A stretch of 64,000 bases of DNA from NCBI GenBank assembly GCA_023460535.1, contig JAEWPV010000016.1:1-64000 (forward strand). Direction: 5' to 3'. Positions within the stretch are counted from its first letter, which is position 1. Each line of letters opens with the position of its first letter. The translations under genes and the position numbers were made by a program. Below are positions 54,017 through 64,000 of the stretch, piece after piece. The notes beneath the pieces were generated by a model. The model did no database searches and was not told the DNA's origin. It saw only the letters and a list, made by a program, of their open reading frames with translations. Source of the DNA: Bacillota bacterium. Lineage in GTDB: Bacteria; Bacillota; Clostridia; Oscillospirales; Ruminococcaceae.

Positions 54017-54046
54017 ATTATACAACTAATCCCTAATAGTTTTCAA
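54017..54046 (-). promoter_or_regulatory. Predicted sigma-A promoter of the GGDEF-CheW group
   Basis: On the minus strand TTGAAA, an 18-bp spacer and TATAAT, 130 bp before the GGDEF-EAL gene. Confidence 0.7.
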
Positions 54047-54094
54047 TATATTTGGGGAAAATAATACATGACCATGGATAACCGGCAGATTCTG

Positions 54095-54124
54095 TTGAAA
54101 AGCACAAGGAGGATATGGTAAGAT
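54095..54124 (+). promoter_or_regulatory. Predicted sigma-A promoter of tmk
   Basis: TTGAAA, an 18-bp spacer and TAAGAT, 31 bp before tmk. Confidence 0.6.
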
Positions 54125-54154
54125 AGCAATGATAATATACAGGAGGCGTGCACC

Positions 54155-54793
54155 ATGCGGCAGCAAGACAGCCCAAAGGGAAGGTTTATTGTATTCGAGG
54201 GTCTGGACGGTTCGGGCAAAAGCACCCAGATAGCACTGCTTGAAAAGGAGCTTAGCCGACTGGGGCGCAGGGTATACGTCACCCGAGAGCCGACCGATGC
54301 CGCAGTGGGGGGACTGATTCGCGAAACGCTGAGCGGGCAGACCAAACGCTCGAGCGCGGAGCTTGCCGCGTTGTTTTTAGCCGACCGCATCCGTCACAAC
54401 ACAAACCCCGTAAACGGCATACAGGGGTATATCGACAGCGGGGTGGATGTGCTGTGCGATCGCTACTACTATTCCTCCCTTGCCTATCAGGGGCTGGAGA
54501 GCGATATTGACTGGCTGATTGCCTGCAACTGTGGCTGCCCCGAGATTCTGCGCCCCGACCTGTGTGTTTTTTTGGATATGGATGCTGAGCAGTGCAAGCG
54601 GCGGGTGGATAACGGCAGGGCGTTTTTAGAGATATTCGAGCAGTCTGCCGAGCAGCTTGCGCGCATTCGCGGCAACTTTATGGAGGTGTTTGCGCTGCTT
54701 GCGGAGGAGGAGAACATCGCGTTTGTGGATGCGTTTCGCTCCCCGGACGAGGTGGCGGCAAATATCAAGGAGATTGTGCTTCGCTTAGGATAG
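54155..54793 (+). CDS. tmk: Thymidylate kinase
   Basis: Phosphorylates dTMP to dTDP for DNA synthesis. Its 212 residues have the P-loop FEGLDGSGKST, the DRx motif in VLCDRYYYSSLAYQG, the TREP motif (VYVTREPTD) and LFLADR. The lid is of the shorter type. CAGGAGG lies 7 nt before the ATG. It is monocistronic, with its own promoter, and ends at a terminator shared with the convergent sigF operon. Confidence 0.95.
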   Translation: MRQQDSPKGRFIVFEGLDGSGKSTQIALLEKELSRLGRRVYVTREPTDAAVGGLIRETLSGQTKRSSAELAALFLADRIRHNTNPVNGIQGYIDSGVDVLCDRYYYSSLAYQGLESDIDWLIACNCGCPEILRPDLCVFLDMDAEQCKRRVDNGRAFLEIFEQSAEQLARIRGNFMEVFALLAEEENIAFVDAFRSPDEVAANIKEIVLRLG

Positions 54794-54818
54794 TCATCAT
54801 GGGGACATAACAATCGTA

Positions 54819-54860
54819 AGGGTCTTGGTTTGCCGCAAAATGTGGCATAGCCAAGACCCT
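54819..54860. terminator. Bidirectional terminator
   Basis: AGGGTCTTGG and CCAAGACCCT form the closing stem, with an inner TGCC/GGCA pairing, between tmk and sigF. Confidence 0.85.
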
Positions 54861-54893
54861 ATTTATTTGCATAACAGGATGAGGGAAAGTGCG

Positions 54894-55565
54894 TTAATCC
54901 AAAAGCTCCTTGCGCAGGCAGGACAGAATCTTTTTCTCCCGCCGGGAGACCTGCACCTGCGTCATACCCAGCGCGTCTGCCGTTTGCGTTTGGGTTTTGT
55001 TTAAAAAATAGCGCAGCACAATTAGCTTGCGGTCGCGCGGCGCAAGGGTAGACACCACCACCTTAAGCGAGAGGATGTCGGCCAGCTCCTCCTCGTGCGA
55101 CACCACGGGGATGTCGTACTGTCCGCCGCCGTCCTCGTCCGCCTCGGTTAGAGAAACGGGGGGCAGCGCAGCGCCCAGCGCCTCACTGATCTCGGCGGGG
55201 TCGAGATTCATCACCTCCGCCAGCTCCCCTACGGTGGGCTCGCGCCCGGTGTGCTGCGCAATGCGCTCGCGCTCGCGCGCCACGCGCAGCGAAAGCTCCT
55301 TGAGTGTACGGCTGACCTTAACGGTGCCGCCATCGCGGAACAGCCTGCGCATCTCGCCCAATATCACCGGAACGGCATAGGTGGAAAAGCGTACCCCGCG
55401 CGAGTGGTCAAACGCGTCCGCCGCTTTGATAAGACCCATACAGCCCGCCTGAAACAGGTCGTCATATTCAATTCCGCGCCCCTTAAAGCGGTGCGCGCAG
55501 GAATGCACCAGCCCGAGGTTGCTCTCTACAACCTCGTCTCTGCTTTTCAGCGTTGCTTCAGTCAT
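54894..55565 (-). CDS. sigF: Sporulation sigma factor F
   Basis: The first forespore sigma factor. Its 223 residues show region 2 (YDDLFQAGCMGLIKAADAF and FSTYAVPVILGEMRR), region 3 and region 4 (LAPRDRKLIVLRYFLNKTQ, then TQVQVSRREKKIL). The N-terminus is that of a SigF/SigG-type factor. It overlaps spoIIAB by 8 bp and is the last gene of the spoIIA operon. SigG is the alternative name, but the operon context makes SigF clear. Confidence 0.96.
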   Translation of the reverse strand: MTEATLKSRDEVVESNLGLVHSCAHRFKGRGIEYDDLFQAGCMGLIKAADAFDHSRGVRFSTYAVPVILGEMRRLFRDGGTVKVSRTLKELSLRVARERERIAQHTGREPTVGELAEVMNLDPAEISEALGAALPPVSLTEADEDGGGQYDIPVVSHEEELADILSLKVVVSTLAPRDRKLIVLRYFLNKTQTQTADALGMTQVQVSRREKKILSCLRKELLD

Positions 55566-56004
55566 CCATCGTGCCTCTGGTTTTTATAGTCTTTGTGAGT
55601 GTTACCGTCGTGCCCTTGCTTACGGAGGACACAACCGACACCTTGTCCATAAACGACTGCATGACGGCAAAGCCTAAGCCCGCACGCTCGGAGGCGGTAC
55701 AGGTGGTAAACATCGGCTCCATTGCCTGCTTGATGTCCGGTATGCCGCACCCTTTGTCACGGATGCGAATTCGGATTCTGCCGTCGGGGAATATTTTTGC
55801 GTTTATGTACACAAGACCGATGCGGTCGCGGTAGGCGTGGATGATGCAGTTGGTAACCGCCTCGGATACGGCGGTCTTTACGTCGGTCAGCTCCTCCACC
55901 GTCGGGTCAAGCTGCGCAAAAAATGCGGCGACCGTCACCCGCGCAAACGACTCGTTGGAGCTTTTGCTCTGAAAAACCAGGCTCATCTCGTTGATGCTTT
56001 TCAT
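55558..56004 (-). CDS. spoIIAB: Anti-sigma F factor SpoIIAB
   Basis: A GHKL-type kinase that holds SigF inactive and phosphorylates SpoIIAA. It has 148 residues with the N-box EAVTNCIIHAYRD (Asn for Mg2+-ATP), G1 RDKGCGIPDI and G2 ERAGLGFAVMQSF. It sits between spoIIAA and sigF and overlaps sigF by 8 bp, which couples their production. Confidence 0.96.
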   Translation of the reverse strand: MKSINEMSLVFQSKSSNESFARVTVAAFFAQLDPTVEELTDVKTAVSEAVTNCIIHAYRDRIGLVYINAKIFPDGRIRIRIRDKGCGIPDIKQAMEPMFTTCTASERAGLGFAVMQSFMDKVSVVSSVSKGTTVTLTKTIKTRGTMDD

Positions 56005-56051
56005 AGTTTTTTCTGTCCCTTCAAAAAAGTTGGAATGGCAAGTCGTCCAAC

Positions 56052-56375
56052 CTAGGTTTTTTTGCTGCCGTTTTCTATGACGGCAAGGCGGTCAAGCCCC
56101 GCAACGCGCATCACCTTTTTCAGCTGCGCCGAGACGTTAACCACCCGCAGCTCGCCGTCGAGCAGCTGCATCTGCTTGTATCTGCCCATGATAAGCCCGA
56201 TGCCCGAGCTATCCATAAACGCGACATCGCGGTAGTCTAAGTACAAAACCTTGGGCTTGTGGTCAAACAGCGCGGTGTCGATGTCCTCGCGAATCTCCTT
56301 GGCGGAGTGGTGGTCGATGTCGCCCACAATCTTCGCCGTCATGGTCTGCTCCTCAAACGTGATGTATACCGGCAT
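56052..56375 (-). CDS. spoIIAA: Anti-sigma F factor antagonist SpoIIAA
   Basis: A STAS-domain protein of 107 residues that releases SigF when unphosphorylated. The phosphorylated serine lies in FMDSSGIGLIMGRY. First gene of the operon; AAAGGAAG lies about 10 nt before the ATG. No clear sigma-H promoter could be placed upstream. The 47-bp gap to spoIIAB contains no terminator. Confidence 0.95.
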   Translation of the reverse strand: MPVYITFEEQTMTAKIVGDIDHHSAKEIREDIDTALFDHKPKVLYLDYRDVAFMDSSGIGLIMGRYKQMQLLDGELRVVNVSAQLKKVMRVAGLDRLAVIENGSKKT

Positions 56376-56460
56376 GGTAAACCGACTTCCTTTCGTCTTC
56401 TATTCCGCTGTATGGAAGCGTGCGGGTTTGTCCGTCTTTTGGGGATAGAACGGTTAACTA

Positions 56461-56501
56461 CATAAAAAATAATCCCTTACCCAAATAGGATAAGGGATTA
56501 T
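56461..56501 (-). terminator. Terminator of folC
   Basis: On the minus strand ATAATCCCTTA and TAAGGGATTAT pair and are followed by TTTTTT, between folC and spoIIAA. Confidence 0.88.
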
Positions 56502-56549
56502 CATCAAAATAATGCGCGAAACGGCGCGGCGTATTTGCGCGAAAAAGGC

Positions 56550-57830
56550 TTAGCTGTGCGCCTGTTTTAGCAAAAGGGGTCGAACCTCGCTTGCAAGGAA
56601 CAAAGAGCCGCATACAAACACCGTGCCGTTTACCCCCGCATGCTCTTTTGCAAGCGTAAGCGCCTGCGCAAGCTGCCCGCACGCGGTGCAGGGGATGCCT
56701 TGCTCCAGTACGGTTTCACACAGCACCGTCTCGTCCTGCGCGTTTATCGCCTGCGTTCTTGTCACGACCACCTCGTCAAACACCGGCGCAAGGCGGGTAA
56801 GCGCGGCGCGGTAGTCCTTTTCGGCAAGAGAGCTGTATAACAGCACCCGCCTTGTGGCCACGCGGCTTGCCACCGCCGCCGCCGTCTCGGCGCCCTGGGG
56901 GTTGTGTGCGCCGTCCAGCACCACGGTGGGGTGGCCCGCAAACACCTCCATGCGGGCGGGGATGCGGGTGCTCGCAATACCCTGCACCAGCGCGTCGTCC
57001 GATACCGCAAAGCCGGTCTGCCGCAGCACATCAACCGCATGAACCGCGCAGATAAGGTTGTTAATCTGATGCGCGCCCGCAAGCGGCAGGGTAAACGTAA
57101 GCCCCGCGTACTCCACCACGGTGGCAAACACCTCGTCGTGTACCACGCGGGCGGCACTCCGGTTGCCCTGCACCACGCGGGCGTTTTGCGCGGCGGCGCG
57201 CTCAAAGAGAACGCCCATCACCTCGGGGGGCAGGGCGGGGTAGCACACCACCGTGCCGCCGGGCTTGATGATGCCCGCCTTTTCAAACGCAATCTGTTCC
57301 AGCGTGTCGCCGAGGATGGCGGTGTGGTCCAACCCGATGTTCGCAATTACCGCCACGGCGGGTGTGTCGATGGCGTTGGTGGGGTCAAACCGCCCGCCGA
57401 TGCCCACCTCAAGACACACGATGTCGCAGTGCTGCTCGCAAAACCAGTACAGCGCGATGGCGGCAACAACCTCAAACTCGCTGGGTGCGTCCAGCTCGGC
57501 GGTCACGATATCCACCTGCTGTTTGACCACGGCGGTCACCCGCGCAAGCTCTGCCTGCGGGATATACGCGCCGTTTATCTGCATGCGCTCGGTAAAGTCC
57601 ACCACAAACGGCGAGATGAACAGCCCCGTTTTGTAGCCCGCCTGCCGCAGTACCGATGCGGTCATCGACACCACCGAGCCTTTGCCGTTGGTGCCCGCCA
57701 CATGCGCGAACTTCAGCTTCTTGTGCGGGTCACCCAGCAGCGAAAGCAGGCGGGTAATCTTTGAAAGCCCCGCCTTTTTGCCAAAGCGGCGGAACGAATG
57801 GATGTAGGAGAGTGCGTCGTTGTAAGTCAT
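56550..57830 (-). CDS. folC: Folylpolyglutamate synthase / dihydrofolate synthase
   Basis: Adds glutamate to folates (and to dihydropteroate in bifunctional forms). The 426-residue Mur-ligase-type enzyme starts YNDALSYIHSFRRFG and has the P-loop HVAGTNGKGSVV, the LEVGIGGRFDPTN motif and LDGAHNPQGAE in the C-terminal domain. AGGTTTTACC precedes the ATG, a weak ribosome site. It is separated from valS by two small genes here, whereas in Bacillus valS and folC are adjacent. Confidence 0.95.
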   Translation of the reverse strand: MTYNDALSYIHSFRRFGKKAGLSKITRLLSLLGDPHKKLKFAHVAGTNGKGSVVSMTASVLRQAGYKTGLFISPFVVDFTERMQINGAYIPQAELARVTAVVKQQVDIVTAELDAPSEFEVVAAIALYWFCEQHCDIVCLEVGIGGRFDPTNAIDTPAVAVIANIGLDHTAILGDTLEQIAFEKAGIIKPGGTVVCYPALPPEVMGVLFERAAAQNARVVQGNRSAARVVHDEVFATVVEYAGLTFTLPLAGAHQINNLICAVHAVDVLRQTGFAVSDDALVQGIASTRIPARMEVFAGHPTVVLDGAHNPQGAETAAAVASRVATRRVLLYSSLAEKDYRAALTRLAPVFDEVVVTRTQAINAQDETVLCETVLEQGIPCTACGQLAQALTLAKEHAGVNGTVFVCGSLFLASEVRPLLLKQAHS

Positions 57831-57858
57831 GGTAAAACCTCGAATAATATGTTATAAT
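57830..57858 (+). promoter_or_regulatory. Possible promoter of the lipoprotein gene at 57885
   Basis: TGGTAA, a 17-bp spacer and TATAAT, 27 bp before the start codon. The -35 box is weak. Confidence 0.45.
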
Positions 57859-57884
57859 AACCAATGAATGGAGAGTGAATTCTT

Positions 57885-58589
57885 ATGGTGCATCGTCAAT
57901 ACGGTATGAAATGTGTTTTCTGTGTATTGATTGTCGGTTTGTTGATTTGCAGCTGCACACTATATTCAGAGCGCAGTATAGTACAGCAGAACAGTCTGCC
58001 CGCAGAGGTTACGGCGTTTGAGGCTTCCATTGCAAGCAGTTACCGCATTGAGAACGTACAGAATAAAATATCCGCAACCATCGCGTCCGGCTGCGACCTG
58101 TTTGGAGAACTGGAGTCCCTGCTTTTACAGTATGGGGAGCAAGTTTCATCACAGGAAGTGCCGCAGGGGTTTGTGGTGCACGCGGTTCATAACAATGGCG
58201 ACGATATATGCTCTTATGGGATTGCGCCCGATAAGGAAAAAGGATATCAATCACTGGTGGCGCTATACGAAACAGCCTTGTTGGAGAGGGTCACGATCGA
58301 GCAAGGAATGGCAACGGTAGAACTCCCTGTTAATTGGTACGGCGGGGATGTGTATGTGTTAACGATGATGATTAATCGTATAGCCGAAAACACAGTGGCT
58401 ATAGATATTCCACCGTTAATGGGCGAAGGGTATACCGTTCGGTATTATTCCGACGCGCAAACGGTCGCACATGAATATCTCGTTGCCCAGCAGGGAGTCG
58501 TGATTAACGGTGTTTATTATGACGACACCGATGTTATTGAAGTGGTTGAAGACCTGTATCAGCAGCGTTATGTCCTGCCTCTTTCATAA
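57885..58589 (+). CDS. Lipoprotein of unknown function
   Basis: The 234 residues begin with a signal peptide that could be lipid-modified (FCVLIVGLLICSC, Cys at about residue 24). The mature part has helical segments and a C-terminal domain with VVINGVYYDDTDVIEVVEDLY. No family is recognised. GGAGAGTGA lies about 6 nt before the ATG at 57885; an ATG seven codons later is also possible. A single gene between folC and a terminator. Confidence 0.65.
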   Translation: MVHRQYGMKCVFCVLIVGLLICSCTLYSERSIVQQNSLPAEVTAFEASIASSYRIENVQNKISATIASGCDLFGELESLLLQYGEQVSSQEVPQGFVVHAVHNNGDDICSYGIAPDKEKGYQSLVALYETALLERVTIEQGMATVELPVNWYGGDVYVLTMMINRIAENTVAIDIPPLMGEGYTVRYYSDAQTVAHEYLVAQQGVVINGVYYDDTDVIEVVEDLYQQRYVLPLS

Positions 58590-58649
58590 ACATATCACAG
58601 ATTGTACAGGAAAGCACTACGATATTGAATGACTAATATTTGAAGGCGA

Positions 58650-58683
58650 CATCCCCATCCGGTATCTCCGGTATGGGGATGTT
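58650..58683. terminator. Terminator hairpin
   Basis: ACATCCCCAT and ATGGGGATGT pair, with an inner CCGG/CCGG, followed by TTGTT. It lies between the lipoprotein gene and the convergent ribbon-helix-helix gene. Confidence 0.75.
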
Positions 58684-58716
58684 TGTTATTCCCCAACCAT
58701 ACGCAAATATATAGAC

Positions 58717-58920
58717 CTACTCCGCATCCTGTTCAATCGTACAGTTATTCAGGGCGTAATCGAGGAACAGACCAATCAGCTCGTTGCGGCTTCGGCCCGT
58801 CTGCTGCGCCAGGTTGTCGATTTGAAACACCAGAGGTTCTTTTATTCTGATAGAGAAGGTTTTATACCCGTCCTCCCCCTTTGGTGCCTTTGTCTTGATA
58901 ACCAGTTTGTCGCTGCTCAT
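58717..58920 (-). CDS. Ribbon-helix-helix (CopG/Arc-type) DNA-binding protein
   Basis: A 67-residue protein with one strand (YKTFSIRIKEPLVFQIDNL) followed by two helices joined at TGRSRNELIG, the ribbon-helix-helix layout. Such proteins bind as dimers, often to repeats in their own promoter, and commonly repress toxin or plasmid genes. No toxin partner is next to it; the divergent gene is a small unknown. GGAAGG lies 8 nt before the ATG at 58920. Confidence 0.75.
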   Translation of the reverse strand: MSSDKLVIKTKAPKGEDGYKTFSIRIKEPLVFQIDNLAQQTGRSRNELIGLFLDYALNNCTIEQDAE

Positions 58921-58937
58921 GGAACACACCTTCCTTT

Positions 58938-58981
58938 AAACATATTATATGTTTGATTAACATTTTATTGTATGTTATAAT
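58938..58981. promoter_or_regulatory. Divergent operator-promoter region of the RHH gene
   Basis: A perfect 17-bp palindrome AAACATAT-T-ATATGTTT (58938-58954) is followed by the plus-strand promoter TTGATT-17 bp-TATAAT (58953-58981). ATGTTATAA is also repeated twice (58972, 58984). These are likely binding sites for the RHH protein. Confidence 0.6.
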
Positions 58982-59016
58982 ATATGTTATAAATGATGTT
59001 AAAAGGGGTTGGGCAG

Positions 59017-59175
59017 ATGGCGGATTACAAAAGGATGTATTATTCCCTGTTTAACGAGGTCACCGATGTAATCGAGCGGCTACAGCTTGCACAGCAGCGT
59101 ACAGAGAACATCTACCTGCAAGCGGACGACGCCGCGTTACATCTTGAGGACAGCGAACAGGGCGATGATACATAG
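59017..59175 (+). CDS. Small protein of unknown function
   Basis: The 52 residues, MADYKRMYYSLFNEVTDVIE and a following Gln/Glu-rich helix, form one long helix with an acidic tail. Short proteins of this type are common as unnamed genes in Clostridia, often near phage or mobile genes (general impression, no search made). AAAGGGG lies before the ATG at 59017, and the gene faces the RHH regulator gene across a shared operator region. Confidence 0.6.
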   Translation: MADYKRMYYSLFNEVTDVIERLQLAQQRTENIYLQADDAALHLEDSEQGDDT

Positions 59176-59179
59176 CAAA

Positions 59180-59212
59180 CAAGCCGGTAAAGGGAATCCC
59201 TTTGCCGGCTTG
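59180..59212. terminator. Bidirectional terminator
   Basis: CAAGCCGG-t-AAAGG and CCTTT-g-CCGGCTTG pair between the small gene and the convergent valS. Confidence 0.85.
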
Positions 59213-59231
59213 CATCTTGTTTTGTGCTCTG

Positions 59232-61853
<2,622 letters not shown>

Positions 61854-61865
61854 AGTGATGACCAT

Positions 61866-62177
61866 CCTTTTCCTACTGCGATTGGCATAACTGCTTAAAC
61901 CGCCGATTTTTATCCGCTTTTTTGTGCGTCTGATACATTATTATAAAGGCGCGGGCTGCGCGCCAAGCAGAAAACCAGCCGACACGCGAAAAACAAGCTA
62001 CCCTTTATTATGCGCAACCAGGGCTGTTATGTCAAGGTTTTGGGGTGCTTATGGCGAAAATGGCAAGAACGGAGAATAAAACGGCAGCTATGCAGCGCAC
62101 AAGACTAAAAAAACATCCAAGACACCGTATAATATTCGAATAATATATAGCAATCGCCTGCTTGTTGAAGCTTTATG
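61866..62177. other. Intergenic region between valS and the tail-collar gene
   Basis: No gene is seen. It contains a GC hairpin GGCGCG/CGCGCC-like (about 61947-61962) in otherwise AT-rich DNA. The valS promoter could not be placed with confidence. Confidence 0.4.
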
Positions 62178-62206
62178 GTGACATATATAGATAAAGTATG
62201 TATAAT
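62178..62206 (+). promoter_or_regulatory. Predicted sigma-A promoter of the tail-collar gene
   Basis: GTGACA, a 17-bp spacer and TATAAT, 65 bp before the start codon. Confidence 0.75.
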
Positions 62207-62270
62207 TTATAATGTAATTATTACCTCTGTAGTGCTTAATAAGGAGTTAAATAAAGGAGGAAAAATAGAA

Positions 62271-63119
62271 ATGAGAAAGAAACTGGTTGCGGTGGTAATC
62301 GCGTTTGCTTTGCTTTTGGTATTAGGCGTAAGCGTATATGCGATTACCGACGGGGCGTATTTGGGAGAAATTGGAATGTTTGCGTTTGATTTTACGCCGA
62401 GCCGCTTTGCCCGTGTAGACGGCGCAACATACAATACTAGTTTTAATACCATGTTATTTAGTTTATTGGGTACGCGCTTCGGAGGGAACGGCGTAACGAC
62501 CTTTGGGCTGCCAAACCTGACGCCATATACCCCCTATGGCGGTGAATACCTGCACTATGATATTGCAACTTCCGGTCTTTATCCCCAGTATGAAGGAGGC
62601 GCACAAGAACATCACGTTACCGGCGAGATTAAGCTGTTTCCTTATGAACGTTTAGCCGGAAGCACTTGGATTCGCTGCAACGGTGCGGCTTTGCCCGCAG
62701 CCAGCTCTCCGATGTTGGTAGCCTGCATCGGCAATAGGTTTGGCTCCGATTCTGCTGGGATGTTTAACGTGCCCGACCTGCGCGCAGTAGAGCCGGAGGG
62801 GATGTACTATTACATCTGTGCGGAAGATGGGAACGGATTTTTTACTATGGGGGAAATGAAGCTGCTTGCGGGAAGCGAGACCTTTTACAACGACAGATAC
62901 TCGGGTAGCTTGTCGCCCTGCCGCGGGCAATCCATGCTCATAATAAACCATATGGCTCTGTATAGTTTAATCGGCAGCAATTACGGCGGCGACGGTACCA
63001 CAACTTTTGCGCTGCCAACCACAAGCGGCACCTACGGTACGGCGAATAACCTGCTCAACCCGCTTCCCGGGCTGGAGTACTACATCGTGACCCTCGGTAG
63101 TTATCCGTCACGGAGTTAA
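62271..63119 (+). CDS. Secreted protein of three phage tail-collar-like repeats
   Basis: A 282-residue exported protein: a signal peptide (MRKKLVAVVIAFALLLVLGV, ending near VYA) then three units of about 85 residues that follow the tail-collar (Microcystin-dependent-protein/MdpB) pattern: GEIGMFAF..RVDGA, FSLLGTRFGGNGVTTFGLPNL; GEIKLFPYERL..RCNGA, CIGNRFGSDSAGMFNVPDL; GEMKLL..LSPCRGQS, LIGSNYGGDGTTTFALP. In phages this domain stabilises tail-fibre trimers. The frame is open upstream to 62175, but the promoter at 62178 excludes that. AAAGGAGG precedes the ATG. Probably an operon with the discoidin gene 21 bp downstream. Confidence 0.85.
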   Translation: MRKKLVAVVIAFALLLVLGVSVYAITDGAYLGEIGMFAFDFTPSRFARVDGATYNTSFNTMLFSLLGTRFGGNGVTTFGLPNLTPYTPYGGEYLHYDIATSGLYPQYEGGAQEHHVTGEIKLFPYERLAGSTWIRCNGAALPAASSPMLVACIGNRFGSDSAGMFNVPDLRAVEPEGMYYYICAEDGNGFFTMGEMKLLAGSETFYNDRYSGSLSPCRGQSMLIINHMALYSLIGSNYGGDGTTTFALPTTSGTYGTANNLLNPLPGLEYYIVTLGSYPSRS

Positions 63120-63140
63120 GGTGGGAAAGGAGGACAAAGA

Positions 63141-64000
63141 ATGAAAAGACAGTTGTTAAAACGAGGGCTTTGTATTACGCTGTGCGCGGCGTTGGTTGTC
63201 TGCCTGCTTCCCCTTACGCATGTGACGGCGCTGGAGCCGCACGGGGTTAATGTGGTGCTCAACTGTCCCGCGACGGTAAGCAACATAGAAAACGTGGGTA
63301 CCGCAAATGCCAAAGGTACGGTTTTACCCTATACCGCCGCGCGCGCATTAGACGGAAGCACCGCGGACCATAGCTACTGGTACACGACCGCAACCGATAA
63401 AACGCTGACCGTAACACTTGCGAACACCTATTACATCGACCGTTATGTGGTAAAGGGTATTCGAAAGAACAACGATGTAACCCTATATCCCAGTTCATTT
63501 AAGCTGCACACAAGCACAGATGGCACCAACTGGACGATGGTCAGCCAGGTGTTCGGGAATACCCAGGCGGAACGCACGATCACATTTGAACCGGTGCTTG
63601 CAAGGTATGTCAGGCTGGAGGTAGTTCAAGGCAACCGAAACAACAACCAATGGACTGCCATCAGCGAGTTTGAGGTGTATTCCGCCGCAAGTCTGCAGGT
63701 TGGATATCAGCAAGGGACGCTTTATGATAGCACACCCAGCACGGCGACCTTCCCCGTAGTGTTTTCAGGCACCGCTGACGGCGAAAAGGCCTGCACCGTA
63801 AGCTGGTATTCAGACGGGGCAGGTCAAAACCCGATAACAGCCCCCGCGGGCGTTACCCTGTCAATGAGTGCGGTAAGCGAAAACGCAGCCACCATTACCG
63901 CCCAGACTACGGCACAAGCCGTACCGGGACTGTTTTACTTTAAGCTAACCACAAGCGAGGTGTTGGCCGCCAACATTGTGCCGCTGGAAGTTACCAAGAT
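63141..64000 (+). CDS. Secreted discoidin (F5/8 type C) domain protein, 3' end outside window
   Basis: The frame is open from the ATG at 63141 to the window end. A signal peptide (about residues 1-30, with LVVCLLPLTHVTA) is followed by a discoidin/CBM32-like domain at about 40-185: ARALDGSTADHSYWYTT near the start, then TLTVTLANTYYIDRYVVKGI, SSFKLHTSTDGTNWTMVSQV, RYVRLEVVQGNRN and ISEFEVYS. Such domains bind sugars or anionic lipids. The last 100 residues resemble a bacterial Ig-like domain. AAAGGAGG lies before the ATG. It is 21 bp after the tail-collar gene. Confidence 0.85.
   Translation, partial: MKRQLLKRGLCITLCAALVVCLLPLTHVTALEPHGVNVVLNCPATVSNIENVGTANAKGTVLPYTAARALDGSTADHSYWYTTATDKTLTVTLANTYYIDRYVVKGIRKNNDVTLYPSSFKLHTSTDGTNWTMVSQVFGNTQAERTITFEPVLARYVRLEVVQGNRNNNQWTAISEFEVYSAASLQVGYQQGTLYDSTPSTATFPVVFSGTADGEKACTVSWYSDGAGQNPITAPAGVTLSMSAVSENAATITAQTTAQAVPGLFYFKLTTSEVLAANIVPLEVTK

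Noticed and set aside
56376..56460. Sigma-H promoter for the spoIIA operon
   Set aside because: The expected type of site was sought; a GGAAT string is present, but no -35 with correct spacing could be supported.
61854..62177. Expected T-box leader of valS
   Set aside because: No AGGGTGGNACCGCG-type motif exists on the minus strand upstream of valS.

Overview
The window reads as chromosomal DNA of a moderately GC-rich, spore-forming, motile anaerobic Firmicute, most likely class Clostridia (Oscillospirales/Ruminococcaceae-like; this lineage is inferred from gene content and style, not from a marker search). Evidence: a spoIIAA-spoIIAB-sigF operon, a flagellin with a sigma-28 promoter, a one-chain pyruvate:ferredoxin oxidoreductase, a complete V-type ATPase operon, AgrC/LytTR-type signalling and a class II fructose-bisphosphate aldolase. 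No intact prophage, integrase, insertion sequence or CRISPR array was seen.

Layout. 1-1 kb: tRNA Asp-Phe-Gly, a DinB-like gene and tRNA-Cys. 1-8 kb, leftward: glmU-pth-mfd and a PrsA/SurA-like lipoprotein, the neighbourhood known from Bacillus. 8-18 kb, rightward: nine V-ATPase genes (G/H-C-I-K-F-E-A-B-D). 18-23 kb: a small membrane protein, an LCP protein and a SERCA-type P-type ATPase behind a yybP-ykoY (Mn2+) riboswitch with an overlapping terminator. 23-27.5 kb: GntR/YtrA regulator, ABC transporter, polytopic membrane protein, CPBP protease, SdpI-like protein. 27.6-30.8 kb: Gfo/Idh/MocA oxidoreductase, a divergent phage-like switch (two small genes against an XRE regulator plus ImmA-like peptidase) and a HEAT-repeat protein. 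31-38 kb: fba, an orphan flagellin flanked by MITE-like repeats, and PFOR. 38-47 kb: CNNM/CBS protein, CHAP-like protein, three lipoproteins, alpha/beta hydrolase, an unknown gene, and an AgrC-type kinase with a LytTR regulator. 47-54 kb: four leftward tRNAs, then CheW and two large GGDEF proteins. 54-62 kb: tmk, the spoIIA operon, folC, a lipoprotein, a ribbon-helix-helix regulator with a small divergent gene, and valS. 62-64 kb: a secreted protein made of three phage-tail-collar units, followed by a discoidin-domain protein that runs off the end.

The most notable observations are: (i) V-ATPase subunit I carries three copies of an RFGRLP module, one of them inserted between membrane helices; (ii) near-identical tandem repeats, likely LytTR sites, lie upstream of both the LytTR regulator and an unknown gene about 2.5 kb away; (iii) the riboswitch can be read down to mutually exclusive helices; (iv) a secreted tail-collar protein is adjacent to a discoidin protein; (v) one of the two GGDEF proteins has an EAL domain that has lost its catalytic motifs.
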